Assembly (NCBI GenBank): GCA_019115825.1
Contig: DXCV01000011.1
Location: 1 to 47,890 of the forward strand
Length of the DNA stretch: 47,890 bases
DNA from: Candidatus Bacteroides pullicola
Lineage (GTDB): Bacteria > Bacteroidota > Bacteroidia > Bacteroidales > Bacteroidaceae
Direction: 5' to 3'
Shown: positions 18,806-27,951 of the stretch, piece after piece
Layout of the letters: the number at the start of each line of letters is the position of its first letter
Position numbering within the stretch: the stretch's first letter is position 1
Notes under the pieces: generated by a model
What the model was told of the DNA's origin: nothing
Databases searched by the model: none
Seen by the model: only the letters and a program-made list of their open reading frames with translations
Program-made: the position numbers and the translations under genes

Positions 18806-19923
18806 GGTTTTTGCTCTATGGGGTTAGTAATGAAGAATTTTTCCGTTATATTCTGCAAAGGGGTGAAAGCATACAGCATTCCCGTAAGGTCGCCTTTGCC
18901 TTGCAACCAACCGACAGGAACGGACATACTAAGTGTATGGCAATAAGCCAACCCGGTATGGACGGCAAAGAGAGTGACGGCCAATCCGTTTTCTCCGGAT
19001 TCCTTTACGCCCAAGTAAAGCCGGCAACCTTCGTTTTCACAATAACGCACAAATTGCTGCAAAGTCACGCTCAATTCTTTTTTGACATAGCCATACTTGT
19101 CCAGTGTCAACTTCAGAGGCACAGGCCAAGGCGCGAAACCTGTCAACAAAAGATTATTAAGCGTTTGCCTGGGCCGGTTCTCATCCCACAGGAGATGCCA
19201 TTTTCCTTGCCCGTCTTTGCACAAATAAAGGCGCGAACGTATCAAGTCACTCAGAAAGGTTCCACCGTCTGCCACAGCCACTTGGTCTGCCAGTGAAACC
19301 GGACAGTTGTGCCAAGCCACAGGCAGGGAATCCCCCACCAAATCAGCCGATGTGCGCAGCAAGTCACGCTCCAGCATCATCTCCTGTTCTATCAGATTGA
19401 CCCCCAGAATGGTCTGACAATCGGCTAAAACCATCAGACAGACCTTGCCTTCACCATCGCCCCACTCCAACTGATAGCCACGACGTTCTTTCTCTTGAAT
19501 GCGGACGGGTGTCTGGGGCGTCAATGACTTCAACATTGTAGCATTGCCTTGCAGAAAGGTGACCGCTTTGCGACTGGTGAACTCGGCTTTGTCATCTGGA
19601 GACAAAACGTCTTCCTCAAGGGCATAGCGCTCCACAAAGTCCAATACCGGACGAAACTCGTAGGTAGTTGCCCAACGGGTATCAAACAATTTATAACCAA
19701 TATGTGAGACATCGCCAAAACGATTGGTACGCACCCGCAAAACCTTCCCCCGATAATGCCACGTGGAATCAACGTCCACACCGGCACCCAATGAATCCGG
19801 TAAAACAAGTCCAGTAAGACCTGCCAACCGCTCCAACCAGGGCGTGTGGTACGAGGGGGCAGCATTCACCCAACAGGCGAATACTGCCGCCACCCAAACC
19901 ATATGGCAACGCCGCAGAATCAT
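18802..19923 (-). CDS. secreted protein of unknown function, tubulin-like operon
   Basis: A 373-residue protein with an N-terminal signal (MILRRCHMVWVAAVFACWVNAA). The rest is a mix of beta-rich segments without repeats or a motif I recognise. Trp- and Tyr-rich stretches (DVDSTWHYRGKVLRV) hint at a soluble periplasmic domain. Four-base ATGA overlaps join it to the genes on both sides (19920-19923 and 18802-18805), so it is translated as part of a tightly coupled block. Function is unknown; an envelope role beside the tubulin-like GTPase is inferred from context only. Confidence 0.7.
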   Translation of the reverse strand: MILRRCHMVWVAAVFACWVNAAPSYHTPWLERLAGLTGLVLPDSLGAGVDVDSTWHYRGKVLRVRTNRFGDVSHIGYKLFDTRWATTYEFRPVLDFVERYALEEDVLSPDDKAEFTSRKAVTFLQGNATMLKSLTPQTPVRIQEKERRGYQLEWGDGEGKVCLMVLADCQTILGVNLIEQEMMLERDLLRTSADLVGDSLPVAWHNCPVSLADQVAVADGGTFLSDLIRSRLYLCKDGQGKWHLLWDENRPRQTLNNLLLTGFAPWPVPLKLTLDKYGYVKKELSVTLQQFVRYCENEGCRLYLGVKESGENGLAVTLFAVHTGLAYCHTLSMSVPVGWLQGKGDLTGMLYAFTPLQNITEKFFITNPIEQKP

Positions 19924-20546
19924 GGCTTCACGGCTGTTTCATTACCATCGTGTTTCCAATAGCCCAGGCCACTGATTCGACCGTCGCGGAATTCTCCCTC
20001 GAAAGTATCGCCAGGGTTGGCCACAAAGTCCTTCGACGAAACTATCTTGTGGGAAGTCTTGTAGGTAATGACGCCATAGCCGTGGGGCTTGCCGTTCTTC
20101 AAGTCGCCGGTGTAGGTACCGTAACCTAAATCCACCGTACCTCGTCCATTCACGATCTTAGTATCCGGTTCTTTTTTACCGGTCGTTTCGACAGGTTTCT
20201 TAGTATCTGGCCCACCTGTAGGAACAGCCGTTGTATCTACCGGTGCTATCGAATCTGTTGGGGGTTCATCCACCACAACAGATGGTTTGTCGGCTTGGGA
20301 GGAGATGAAATACCATCCACCGCCACCCAACGCAGCCACCACAACCACGATGAGCACAATCTTCAGCCAGTTGGTAGGGGGAGGAGGCGGAGGACATTCA
20401 CGCAAAGGCTTGCCACACTCCTCACATACAAATTCTTTACGCGCAGAAATCTCCTGGACTTCCTTCGCTTTAGCCTTTGAACATTGGTCGTTCAGGCACA
20501 TTCCGTATCGGGCACGCACATGCCCCGTTTGATTGGTTCTTGTCAT
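19920..20546 (-). CDS. zinc-ribbon / transmembrane / MORN-repeat protein
   Basis: A 208-residue single-pass protein. Residues 17-51 hold a likely zinc ribbon (C17-x4-C22, then C41-x2-C44, plus C51). Six prolines (52-57) lead into one transmembrane helix (about 61-80). A Pro/Thr/Asp-rich linker follows, then two or three MORN-like repeats near the end (YGTYTGDLKNGKPHGYG and FEGEFRDGRISGLGYW). The topology suggests a cytoplasmic zinc ribbon and periplasmic MORN repeats, so it could connect the cytoplasmic GTPase encoded upstream with the secreted proteins encoded downstream. That link is inference. It lies 31 bp after the GTPase gene. Confidence 0.85.
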   Translation of the reverse strand: MTRTNQTGHVRARYGMCLNDQCSKAKAKEVQEISARKEFVCEECGKPLRECPPPPPPTNWLKIVLIVVVVAALGGGGWYFISSQADKPSVVVDEPPTDSIAPVDTTAVPTGGPDTKKPVETTGKKEPDTKIVNGRGTVDLGYGTYTGDLKNGKPHGYGVITYKTSHKIVSSKDFVANPGDTFEGEFRDGRISGLGYWKHDGNETAVKP

Positions 20547-20577
20547 AACTTTGAGATATATGAATTAAATGAATAAA

Positions 20578-23500
20578 TTACATGATTGGCGGAGGCATCG
20601 TACCACCCATCGGGGGCATCGGAGGCATCTGTGGCACAGCAGGAGGCGCAAACAACGTCTGCAACTCAGGCACTGTGGAAGCGGGCGCCCATCCCGGCAT
20701 ACCCTGCATCCATACCATCGTCTGTGGAGTCAACTGGCCACCGGCCACCATCTGCTTGCAGAGGTCGTAATTGTACGGACCGTATTGCTGTCCGCCCACA
20801 GCCATGAACAACGAAATAACCGGCGTAGGCGGCGGAGGAACCGGGACACCCCCGTTCAAAGGAGGCGGCACCGGAGAACCTCCGGCTACGGGTGGCATCG
20901 TGGTACCCGGCATCTGCACACCGGCTCCCATCATGGGCTGGGGCTGAACGGCGGCTGTCTGTTTGGCCAACTCCTGCGCTGCAATTTCCTCCGCATTGTC
21001 CACGGCAAATAACGGCGGGAACTGGCTGCCGTCTCCCTCGCTGTGCAACAGGATGGCGTTGCCCGCATCCGTAGCCGGATTGCCCGTGTGCAGGAATTGC
21101 TCGTAACGCTGCTTGTAGGGTTCCATCCAATCAATGGCACGCATAGGGAAGCAATATGCCACCGTGATAATGGACAATTCATCTTTGCGCAGACTCTTGC
21201 GATTTACGGTAATGGAGGTTCGAGCCGTACTTTGATTGAACGAATTCTTAAAGGCAGCTTCCAGTTTGTCGGCAAACCTCTTCAGACCTTCGTTTTCGTC
21301 CGGCGAAGGAATAGAAACGAGGATAGCCTTCTTGCAAGTGCTGGCCGGATTAGTCGGGCTCAGATGGCCTTCATTATTACGCAGATGCAACTGAATCTGG
21401 TCATTGTTCAAATTCAGATACACCCCACTTTGGCTGACAATCGTCGAAGCAAAAGCCTTGATGTCATCTTCCGTCTTCAACTTCTGCTGCAACTGGGTCA
21501 GGATATTCAAACCCAATACTTTCTCTTCGCTGTCTGCCTTTTCATCGTGTTTAGCCTTGACAATCATGGCCAACTTCACGTCAAACGCATCCTTGATATC
21601 ATCAATACTGATGTTGTTGGCCAGGATGCCGAAGTTGATGAACTCTTCTTTCGGCAGGATAGTATCGCGCAACTGGCGGGCAATGTTCGGCATATCCACC
21701 TTGTCCACCTTGATATCCACCTCGAATTCCTGCATTTTCTCGTCCTCGCTTACCTCAATGATGGCTCCCTTCATGTCTTCCAAACCCTTGTTCACCTTAC
21801 GCTGGGCGACAATCAGTTTCTCGGTTTCCTCGATGGCATCGTTGATTTTCTGGCTGAACATCAGGATGTCGGCATCCATTTTGCCCAGTTCGACAAAGAC
21901 TTTGGCGGCCAGTTTCTTGGCAAATTCCCAAGCTACCAGCATGGTCTTGGATGTATAATAATCCGTCAGGATGTTCTGATGGTCGCCATAGAGGCGCGCT
22001 CCCTTGCCTACCATGCGTTGCAGGATGCCCAAGCGGCTCCATTCGGTCACGTTGATATTGCGATCCTCATCGCAGGCGTCGTAATTGTTTTTTTCTTCGT
22101 TAGCCTTGGCTTCTATCTCGCCACGGATTTCACCCATACGCTCCAACAGGAGTTTGGATACCTTTTGGAGTTCCACAATGGAAACGTCTCCCAACTTCCA
22201 CTTGTCGAACAACTCGCTTTCAATCTTGTGGCGGATTTCACGGGCCATCTCGGGAATGGCGCGCTCCTTGCCGGCAAAGAACGCCTCTACACCCTCCTCG
22301 CGGAAATGCTGCACAAAGAACTCGCCCATAATGTTGTCCAGCTCGTTCAGCGGGCAATCCGCTTTCTTAGCCTCCTCAGCGTAGGCCATGGCCTTGTCAT
22401 GCCAATAATCGTTGAAAGTGGGATAGTCGGCATCCGACTCCAGGATTTTCACGTTCAGCGTCAGGTGGGCATCGTCCAGCATCCAGTGTGCCAGATTGTC
22501 CTTGTTGAAGTATTCCTTACGGTAGTCCTTGTTCTTCTCTTCGTTGACGAAGCCTTGGTTCTCACGCCAGTTGTTGTACTTGAACTGGTAGAGGATGCTT
22601 TCGCCCACCGTATAAGTAATGTGTTTCAAGATGCGCAACTCCGGATACATCACGCGCTTGATGCCAAAGGAATTCAGCTTCTTGGTGCGTGCCACCCGGA
22701 CACTTCCGCCCGGCTCCGGATTAGCCGTTTCGTCAAACTCCAAGGCGAACTCGTCCATATTCTCGAACTCGTATGCACGGATAAGGTCGGAATTAATGGC
22801 ATCTTCCTTGTTTACAAAGAAGATAGTGGCAAAGATATAATCGCTGACAATTTTGGGAAGTTCTTGCAAGGAATTGATGGTCAGCCCGTTGTCGTTGACA
22901 TTGCTGTATACGGTCAAGCCGTCGGCCACACCCTTGATACGGTCGTTGTACAGCTTGATTTCGCCTCTGCCTGTCACATCCTGCGGATTCCAACGGCCAG
23001 CTTGCAAGGCGTTCAATTCTACCATGGCCGCATATCCATTCTGATAATACCGCCCCTGATCCATATCGCTCTTGGGCAGGTTCATCTCGGGAATCATGAC
23101 GTATGCCAGGATTTTTGCGCGAGGAAAAGTTTTGCGGGTTTGCGTGATGACATCTACGACAGAGCCGGAGCCGGTGCCGCCACACAAGCCTGCAAAGACA
23201 TGGATGGTGGTCAGGCTGGAGTTGCCGGACACCTGCTCGCAACGGGCGTATGCATCGCGCAGGCTGTTGACATAGCCAATGGCGTTGGCAGCAAAAAGCA
23301 GACGGCCTGCACGGCGCTTCTGACCGGCAGCCTGCCCCAGCGAACCGATGGCCGACTTGACGGCAGCCACATTGTCCACGATGCCCTTCACCGCCGGATA
23401 GTTGTTGATGTGATCCAAGATATGCTCCACGTCCACAGCCTTGATGTTCAGAAATTCATTGTTGGTGAACGATGCGTCCTGCCCCATCACGCGGAAGTCC

Positions 23501-23697
23501 GGCCGCGCCCGTCCGTCCTTGGGCATCATCTCGTCCGTAGAGTCCACATACAACAGGGAGATGGGCAGCTTGCTCCGCTCTTCCTGCGTAGGAAATTCCT
23601 CGAACATTCGCATTTTGAAAGCACGCAGGATTTTACCTCCCGTACCTCCCAAGCCAACCAAAATATGGTTGCCGTGGCAAAAATTTGTCTTTGTCAT
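20578..23697 (-). CDS. tubulin/FtsZ-superfamily GTPase with C-terminal GYF_2 domain
   Basis: A 1039-residue predicted cytoplasmic GTPase of the bacterial Tubulin_2-like group. The N-terminal nucleotide-binding loop is GLGGTGGK (residues 15-22). The tubulin signature loop is GLCGGTGSGS (170-179), corresponding to GGGTG(T/S)G of FtsZ and tubulin. A long helical, charged middle region (about 370-750) is unlike FtsZ and makes the protein more than twice FtsZ length. After a Pro/Gly/Met-rich linker comes a GYF_2/DUF4339 domain (about 960-1016; YGPYNYDLCKQM and WMQGMPGWAPA), which usually binds proline-rich peptides, then a Pro/Met-rich tail. Family members are thought to be involved in membrane remodelling; no function is proven here. 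It is the second gene of the operon. Confidence 0.88.
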   Translation of the reverse strand: MTKTNFCHGNHILVGLGGTGGKILRAFKMRMFEEFPTQEERSKLPISLLYVDSTDEMMPKDGRARPDFRVMGQDASFTNNEFLNIKAVDVEHILDHINNYPAVKGIVDNVAAVKSAIGSLGQAAGQKRRAGRLLFAANAIGYVNSLRDAYARCEQVSGNSSLTTIHVFAGLCGGTGSGSVVDVITQTRKTFPRAKILAYVMIPEMNLPKSDMDQGRYYQNGYAAMVELNALQAGRWNPQDVTGRGEIKLYNDRIKGVADGLTVYSNVNDNGLTINSLQELPKIVSDYIFATIFFVNKEDAINSDLIRAYEFENMDEFALEFDETANPEPGGSVRVARTKKLNSFGIKRVMYPELRILKHITYTVGESILYQFKYNNWRENQGFVNEEKNKDYRKEYFNKDNLAHWMLDDAHLTLNVKILESDADYPTFNDYWHDKAMAYAEEAKKADCPLNELDNIMGEFFVQHFREEGVEAFFAGKERAIPEMAREIRHKIESELFDKWKLGDVSIVELQKVSKLLLERMGEIRGEIEAKANEEKNNYDACDEDRNINVTEWSRLGILQRMVGKGARLYGDHQNILTDYYTSKTMLVAWEFAKKLAAKVFVELGKMDADILMFSQKINDAIEETEKLIVAQRKVNKGLEDMKGAIIEVSEDEKMQEFEVDIKVDKVDMPNIARQLRDTILPKEEFINFGILANNISIDDIKDAFDVKLAMIVKAKHDEKADSEEKVLGLNILTQLQQKLKTEDDIKAFASTIVSQSGVYLNLNNDQIQLHLRNNEGHLSPTNPASTCKKAILVSIPSPDENEGLKRFADKLEAAFKNSFNQSTARTSITVNRKSLRKDELSIITVAYCFPMRAIDWMEPYKQRYEQFLHTGNPATDAGNAILLHSEGDGSQFPPLFAVDNAEEIAAQELAKQTAAVQPQPMMGAGVQMPGTTMPPVAGGSPVPPPLNGGVPVPPPPTPVISLFMAVGGQQYGPYNYDLCKQMVAGGQLTPQTMVWMQGMPGWAPASTVPELQTLFAPPAVPQMPPMPPMGGTMPPPIM

Positions 23698-23731
23698 GAT
23701 GCAATGATTTGATTTATATTTCTATGTTATT

Positions 23732-24355
23732 TTATCTTCTCCGGCTGACACGTATCCTGTTTTGCCGCTGCACGCTTCCCCGCGTCCGGTTGAGCGGCGT
23801 GCGCTCCGACGTGCGTCCTGAATTACGGCGCAACTGGTTGTTGTGTACGGTTATGGTCTTGACAACGATGATGGCGCCTATCACCACAAAAGCCAGCGAC
23901 CAGCAGACGCGGCGCAGGATGAACCAGTTCATATAGCTGCGCAACTCATCGGCCATGGCACTGCCTATCGTGGCGGAAGTATGCCCGCGGAAGTCGGCCA
24001 TATTGACATAATAGCCCACCAGTGGCCATTCCTCGCTAATTTGATCCAAGATGACCTGGCTGTCCTCGGTAGAGAAAGGGACATCATCGGGAATATTGGC
24101 CACCATCCCGTTGATAGCCATCTCCACATCGTCGCAATAGGACTTAATAGTAACCGCCCCGCAAATCAACACCGCCTGGTAGGCCAGGAAGAAAAACAGG
24201 ATGCCGCCCACCACGAAGCTCATGGGTGTGAACGTACTGTTGCGCCACCAAGAGCGTATCAAAACGAACATCAATACGATTCCGACTATCGTCAGAAACA
24301 CTCCAAGCAACAAACTACCTATAGAATACATTAGGATATTGACCAATGCTCCCAT
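23732..24355 (-). CDS. three-helix membrane protein with Arg-rich tail, first gene of tubulin-like operon
   Basis: A 207-residue membrane protein. Hydrophobic helices span about residues 7-33, 46-70 and 150-168. The 71-148 segment is polar and probably periplasmic. The C-terminal tail (170-207) contains 12 arginines, so it is likely cytoplasmic and could bind the acidic GTPase, nucleic acid or lipid head groups. No family is recognised. It lies 34 bp before the tubulin-like gene and is the first gene after the promoter at 24516-24546. A membrane anchor for the GTPase is the simplest reading, from context only. Confidence 0.78.
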   Translation of the reverse strand: MGALVNILMYSIGSLLLGVFLTIVGIVLMFVLIRSWWRNSTFTPMSFVVGGILFFFLAYQAVLICGAVTIKSYCDDVEMAINGMVANIPDDVPFSTEDSQVILDQISEEWPLVGYYVNMADFRGHTSATIGSAMADELRSYMNWFILRRVCWSLAFVVIGAIIVVKTITVHNNQLRRNSGRTSERTPLNRTRGSVQRQNRIRVSRRR

Positions 24356-24515
24356 ATCTTTCTTAAATAGCGCCTATAGAAATCTCTAGATTCGGCATTT
24401 CATTAAGGTTGCTAAAGGTGTGAGATTCCTTACTCCGCCCGCCAACAACCGCGTAGGCCAGTAACACCTTCATCTTGTTTTTGAACCTATCCCTATCAAA
24501 ATGGATACTTCCGGA

Positions 24516-24546
24516 CAAAGGTAGAAAGACTTTTTTAATAATCAAA
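24516..24546 (-). promoter_or_regulatory. promoter of the tubulin-like operon
   Basis: On the minus strand TACCTTTG (plus-strand 24516-24523) is an exact -7 box. A TTTG -33 box (plus-strand 24543-24546) lies 19 bp further upstream, the consensus spacing. The leader to the first start codon is about 160 bp. No other good promoter was found inside the operon. Confidence 0.75.
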
Positions 24547-24636
24547 CATCGAACCATAAATATTGTATTAAAAGGAAGAATTTGAGTCACATATTGCAGG
24601 AATCCACTTGCGAAATCCTTCACAAAAGCTCCAGAT

Positions 24637-24702
24637 TGCCTTGGCAGAACTTTGCCCGTGCCTTGGCGAAACATTGGCAACGCTTTAGAGGCACTTTGAA
24701 AG
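24637..24702. repeat. degenerate tandem array, period 22 bp, core TGCCTTGGC
   Basis: Units start at 24637, 24659 and 24681. The first two match at about 16 of 22 positions and share TGCCTTGGC; the third matches the first at about 13 of 22. The core has GCC/GGC arms. A further weak unit may precede at 24615. It lies in the 437-bp gap between the divergent tubulin-like operon and the RNase H gene. Confidence 0.6.
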
Positions 24703-24763
24703 GGAAGAAGCTTCCGGAATGTTTTTTTACCCTTCCCAATAAAGAAAATCCATTTATAAACCC

Positions 24764-24771
24764 TACCTTTG
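24764..24771 (+). promoter_or_regulatory. -7 box for the RNase H gene
   Basis: TACCTTTG is an exact TAnnTTTG match 22 bp before the RNase H start. No clear -33 box was found at standard spacing. Confidence 0.55.
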
Positions 24772-24792
24772 CAACAAAGTTTCCCCCTTCTT

Positions 24793-25428
24793 ATGATAAA
24801 GAAACAGAAATTCTATGTCGTCTGGGCAGGCGTCACCCCAGGCATCTATCGCACCTGGACGGATTGCCAACTGCAAACCAAAGGCTATGCGGGCGCTAAA
24901 TACAAGTCGTTCGACACGCTGCAGGAAGCCGAGGAAGCGTTTGCCTCCTCACCCGCCGATTATATCCGCCCGGCAGGTGTCCCACAAGCGCCCAAACAAC
25001 CAGTTACGCCCTGCCTGCCTCCCGACCTGAAAGAGCAAGCTCTGGCCGTGGATGCCGCCTGTAGCGGCAATCCCGGGAAGATGGAGTACCGCGGTGTACA
25101 CCTCCCCAGTTTCCAGCAAGTCTTCCACTTCGGTCCCCTGTATGGCACGAACAACATCGGCGAGTTTCTGGCCATCGTCCATGCCCTGGCCTTGCTGAAG
25201 CAGAAAGGCATCGACATGCCCGTCTATAGCGACAGCCGCAACGCCATTGCCTGGGTGAAGCAGAAGAAGTGCAAGACCAAGCTACCCCGCAACGCCAAGA
25301 GCGAACCCCTCTTCCAACTGATTGACCGCGCCGAACGGTGGCTGCACGACAATACCTATCCCACCCCGGTGCTGAAATGGGAAACGGAGCAATGGGGCGA
25401 GATTCCTGCCGACTTCGGACGGAAATAA
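24793..25428 (+). CDS. ribonuclease HI with N-terminal viroplasmin-type domain
   Basis: Degrades RNA in RNA-DNA hybrids. The 211-residue product starts with MIKKQKFYVVWAGVTPGIY and continues through YAGAKYKSFDTLQEAEEAF, the caulimovirus-viroplasmin-like hybrid-binding domain (about residues 4-48). The catalytic domain follows with the acidic residues in AVDAACSGNPG, GEFLAIVHAL, YSDSRNAI and the terminal ADFG. ATG 24793 places the viroplasmin motif at the very N-terminus; an earlier in-frame start at 24769 would fall inside the promoter. The next gene follows after 31 bp. Confidence 0.92.
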   Translation: MIKKQKFYVVWAGVTPGIYRTWTDCQLQTKGYAGAKYKSFDTLQEAEEAFASSPADYIRPAGVPQAPKQPVTPCLPPDLKEQALAVDAACSGNPGKMEYRGVHLPSFQQVFHFGPLYGTNNIGEFLAIVHALALLKQKGIDMPVYSDSRNAIAWVKQKKCKTKLPRNAKSEPLFQLIDRAERWLHDNTYPTPVLKWETEQWGEIPADFGRK

Positions 25429-25459
25429 CCACAAGAACTGACCCAAATAAGAAGAAGCT

Positions 25460-25753
25460 ATGTACCAGAAATTCATCATCAATCAAGATGGCGTGCTGAA
25501 GTTCGGACACGTCTACCTGCACCGAGACCTGCTGGCATCAAATGAACAATGCCCCTATGGAGGCGGGTTGTGGAAAATTGACGAAGGCCGCAGGGCCATC
25601 CTGCTCTACGGACGTTCCTTCGACTTCGGGACACCCGATTTCAGTCGCGTGCGCCGCATCGACTGGACAGGAGTCGGCGGACAGCCGCTGCCGCTGTTCT
25701 TCTTGCCACACTGGCCGGACGAGGATTTGCTGGTGCCGGTGTATGCGGGATAG
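25460..25753 (+). CDS. small conserved-looking protein of unknown function
   Basis: A 97-residue soluble protein rich in aromatic residues and glycine (for example NEQCPYGGGLWKIDE and LPLFFLPHWPDEDL), with no signal peptide or membrane segment. Its composition and codon use match its neighbours, and it follows the RNase HI gene by 31 bp in the same direction, so it is probably a real cotranscribed gene. I do not recognise a family. Confidence 0.7.
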   Translation: MYQKFIINQDGVLKFGHVYLHRDLLASNEQCPYGGGLWKIDEGRRAILLYGRSFDFGTPDFSRVRRIDWTGVGGQPLPLFFLPHWPDEDLLVPVYAG

Positions 25754-25833
25754 CAAGAGAAGAAAGCACCAGCCAAAGGCCACTTGCCCGATGATTTTGA
25801 AACCAACCCTGCGGTATATTGCCAAAGAAACGC

Positions 25834-25841
25834 TATCTTTG
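25834..25841 (+). promoter_or_regulatory. -7 box for metG
   Basis: TATCTTTG followed by GCA is an exact TAnnTTTG match 62 bp before the metG start codon. The -33 box is not clear. Confidence 0.55.
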
Positions 25842-25903
25842 CACGATTTCAGCAAAAAACGTCTGACAACCAGATAATCCTAACAAATAAAAGACAACTA
25901 GAT

Positions 25904-27946
25904 ATGGAAAAGAATTTCAAACGTACCACGGTGACATCGGCCCTGCCCTACGCCAACGGACCGGTGCACATCGGCCACCTGGCGGGGGTGTATGTGCCCG
26001 CCGACATCTATGTCCGCTACCTGCGCCTGAAGAAGCAGGAAGTCCTCTTCATCGGCGGAAGCGACGAGCACGGGGTGCCCATCACCATCCGCGCCAAGAA
26101 AGAAGGCTGCACGCCGCAGGACATTGTGGACCGCTACCACGAGCTTATCAAGAAGTCGTTCGAGGAGTTCGGCATTTCGTTCGACGTGTACGGGCGCACC
26201 ACGTCGCAGGTGCACCACGACACGGCCTCCAACTTCTTCCGCAAGCTCTATGACAAGGGCGAGTTCATCGAGAAGACTTCGATGCAATACTACGATGAGG
26301 AGGCGAAAACTTTCCTGGCCGACCGTTACATCACGGGCGAATGCCCCCGTTGCCACGCCCAAGGAGCATACGGCGACCAGTGCGAGAAGTGCGGCTCGAC
26401 GCTCAGCCCTACGGAGTTGATTAACCCCAAGAGTGCCATCAGCGGCAGCGAACCGGTGATGAAGGAGACAACGCACTGGTACCTCCCCCTGGACAAGCAC
26501 GAAGCCTGGCTACGCCAATGGATTCTGGAGGACCACAAGGAGTGGCGCCCCAACGTCTACGGCCAGTGCAAGAGCTGGCTGGACATGGGCCTGCAACCCC
26601 GCGCCGTGAGCCGTGACCTCGACTGGGGCATCCCCGTGCCCGTGGAGGGTGCCGAGGGCAAAGTGCTGTATGTATGGTTCGACGCGCCCATCGGCTACAT
26701 CAGCAACACCAAGGAGCTGCTGCCCGATGATTGGGAAAAGTGGTGGAAAGACCCGGAAACGCGCCTCATCCACTTCATCGGCAAGGACAACATCGTCTTC
26801 CACTGCATCGTCTTCCCCGCCATGCTGAAGGCCGAAGGTTCGTACATCCTGCCGGACAACGTGCCTTCCAACGAGTTCCTCAACTTGGAGGGCGACAAGA
26901 TTTCGACCTCGCGCAACTGGGCCGTCTGGTTGCATGAGTACCTGCAAGACTTCCCCGGCAAGCAGGATGTCCTGCGCTATGTGCTTACCGCCAATGCCCC
27001 GGAGACGAAAGACAACGACTTCACGTGGAAGGACTTCCAGGCACGCAACAACAACGAGCTGGTGGCCGTCTATGGCAACTTCGTCAACCGCGCCCTGCAA
27101 CTGACCAAGAAGTACTTCGACGGCAAAGTGCCTGCGTGTGGCGAACTAAATGCCTACGATCAGGAGACTTTGCGAGAGTTTGCCGACGTCAAGGCGGAGG
27201 TGGAGAAACTGTTGGATATCTTCAAGTTCCGCGACGCGCAGAAGGAGGCCATGAACTTGGCACGCATCGGCAACAAATACTTGGCCGACACCGAGCCCTG
27301 GAAACTGGCCAAGACGGACATGGAGCGCGTGGGCACCATCCTGAACATCGCCCTGCAACTCGTGGCCAACCTGGCCATCGCCTTCGAGCCGTTTCTGCCC
27401 TTCAGCAGCAAGAAGCTGCGCGAGATGCTGAACGTGGAGCACCTGGAGTGGGACAACCTGGGTCATACGGACCTCCTGCCCGCAGGACACCAGTTGGGCG
27501 AAGCCGTCCTGCTGTTCGAGAAGATAGACGACGCCACCATCCAGGCGCAGGTGGACAAGCTGCTGGCCACGAAGAAGGCCAACGAGGCGGCCAACTACAA
27601 GGCCAACCCCGTGAAGCCCGTTATCTCCTTCGAAGAATTTGAGAAGCTGGACATCCGCGTGGGCACCGTGTTGGAGTGCCAGGCAGTGCCCAAGATGAAG
27701 AAACTGTTGCAGTTCAAGATAGCCGACGGCCTGGAGAACCGCACCATCGTGAGCGGCATCGCCCAGCACTACAAGCCCGAGGAATTGGTGGGCAAGCAAG
27801 TCTTGTTCATCGCCAACCTGGCTCCCCGCCAATTCAAGAACGGCCTGGTGAGCGAGGGTATGATCCTCAGTGCCGAGGATTGGGACGGTTCTTTGGCCGT
27901 CACCTCCGTGTTGCGCGAAGTGAAGCCGGGAAGCGAGGTGAAATAA
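25904..27946 (+). CDS. metG: methionyl-tRNA synthetase
   Basis: Charges initiator and elongator tRNA-Met. The 680-residue product has the HIGH motif in [14 protein letters not shown], a zinc knuckle ([18 protein letters not shown]), and the KMSKS-equivalent loop as [13 protein letters not shown]-terminal EMAP/Trbp111-like tRNA-binding domain follows ([18 protein letters not shown] to the end). ATG 25904 gives the natural [19 protein letters not shown] start; the longer frame from 25784 lies across the promoter. The next gene begins 5 bp after the stop, so the flippase gene is probably cotranscribed. Confidence 0.96.
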   Translation: MEKNFKRTTVTSALPYANGPVHIGHLAGVYVPADIYVRYLRLKKQEVLFIGGSDEHGVPITIRAKKEGCTPQDIVDRYHELIKKSFEEFGISFDVYGRTTSQVHHDTASNFFRKLYDKGEFIEKTSMQYYDEEAKTFLADRYITGECPRCHAQGAYGDQCEKCGSTLSPTELINPKSAISGSEPVMKETTHWYLPLDKHEAWLRQWILEDHKEWRPNVYGQCKSWLDMGLQPRAVSRDLDWGIPVPVEGAEGKVLYVWFDAPIGYISNTKELLPDDWEKWWKDPETRLIHFIGKDNIVFHCIVFPAMLKAEGSYILPDNVPSNEFLNLEGDKISTSRNWAVWLHEYLQDFPGKQDVLRYVLTANAPETKDNDFTWKDFQARNNNELVAVYGNFVNRALQLTKKYFDGKVPACGELNAYDQETLREFADVKAEVEKLLDIFKFRDAQKEAMNLARIGNKYLADTEPWKLAKTDMERVGTILNIALQLVANLAIAFEPFLPFSSKKLREMLNVEHLEWDNLGHTDLLPAGHQLGEAVLLFEKIDDATIQAQVDKLLATKKANEAANYKANPVKPVISFEEFEKLDIRVGTVLECQAVPKMKKLLQFKIADGLENRTIVSGIAQHYKPEELVGKQVLFIANLAPRQFKNGLVSEGMILSAEDWDGSLAVTSVLREVKPGSEVK

Positions 27947-27951
27947 GATAA

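Noticed and set aside
21043..23712. Plus-strand open frame of 889 codons opposite the tubulin-like gene
   Set aside because: It is an antisense shadow caused by codon bias; it has no family motifs, while the minus strand has clear tubulin and GYF signatures.
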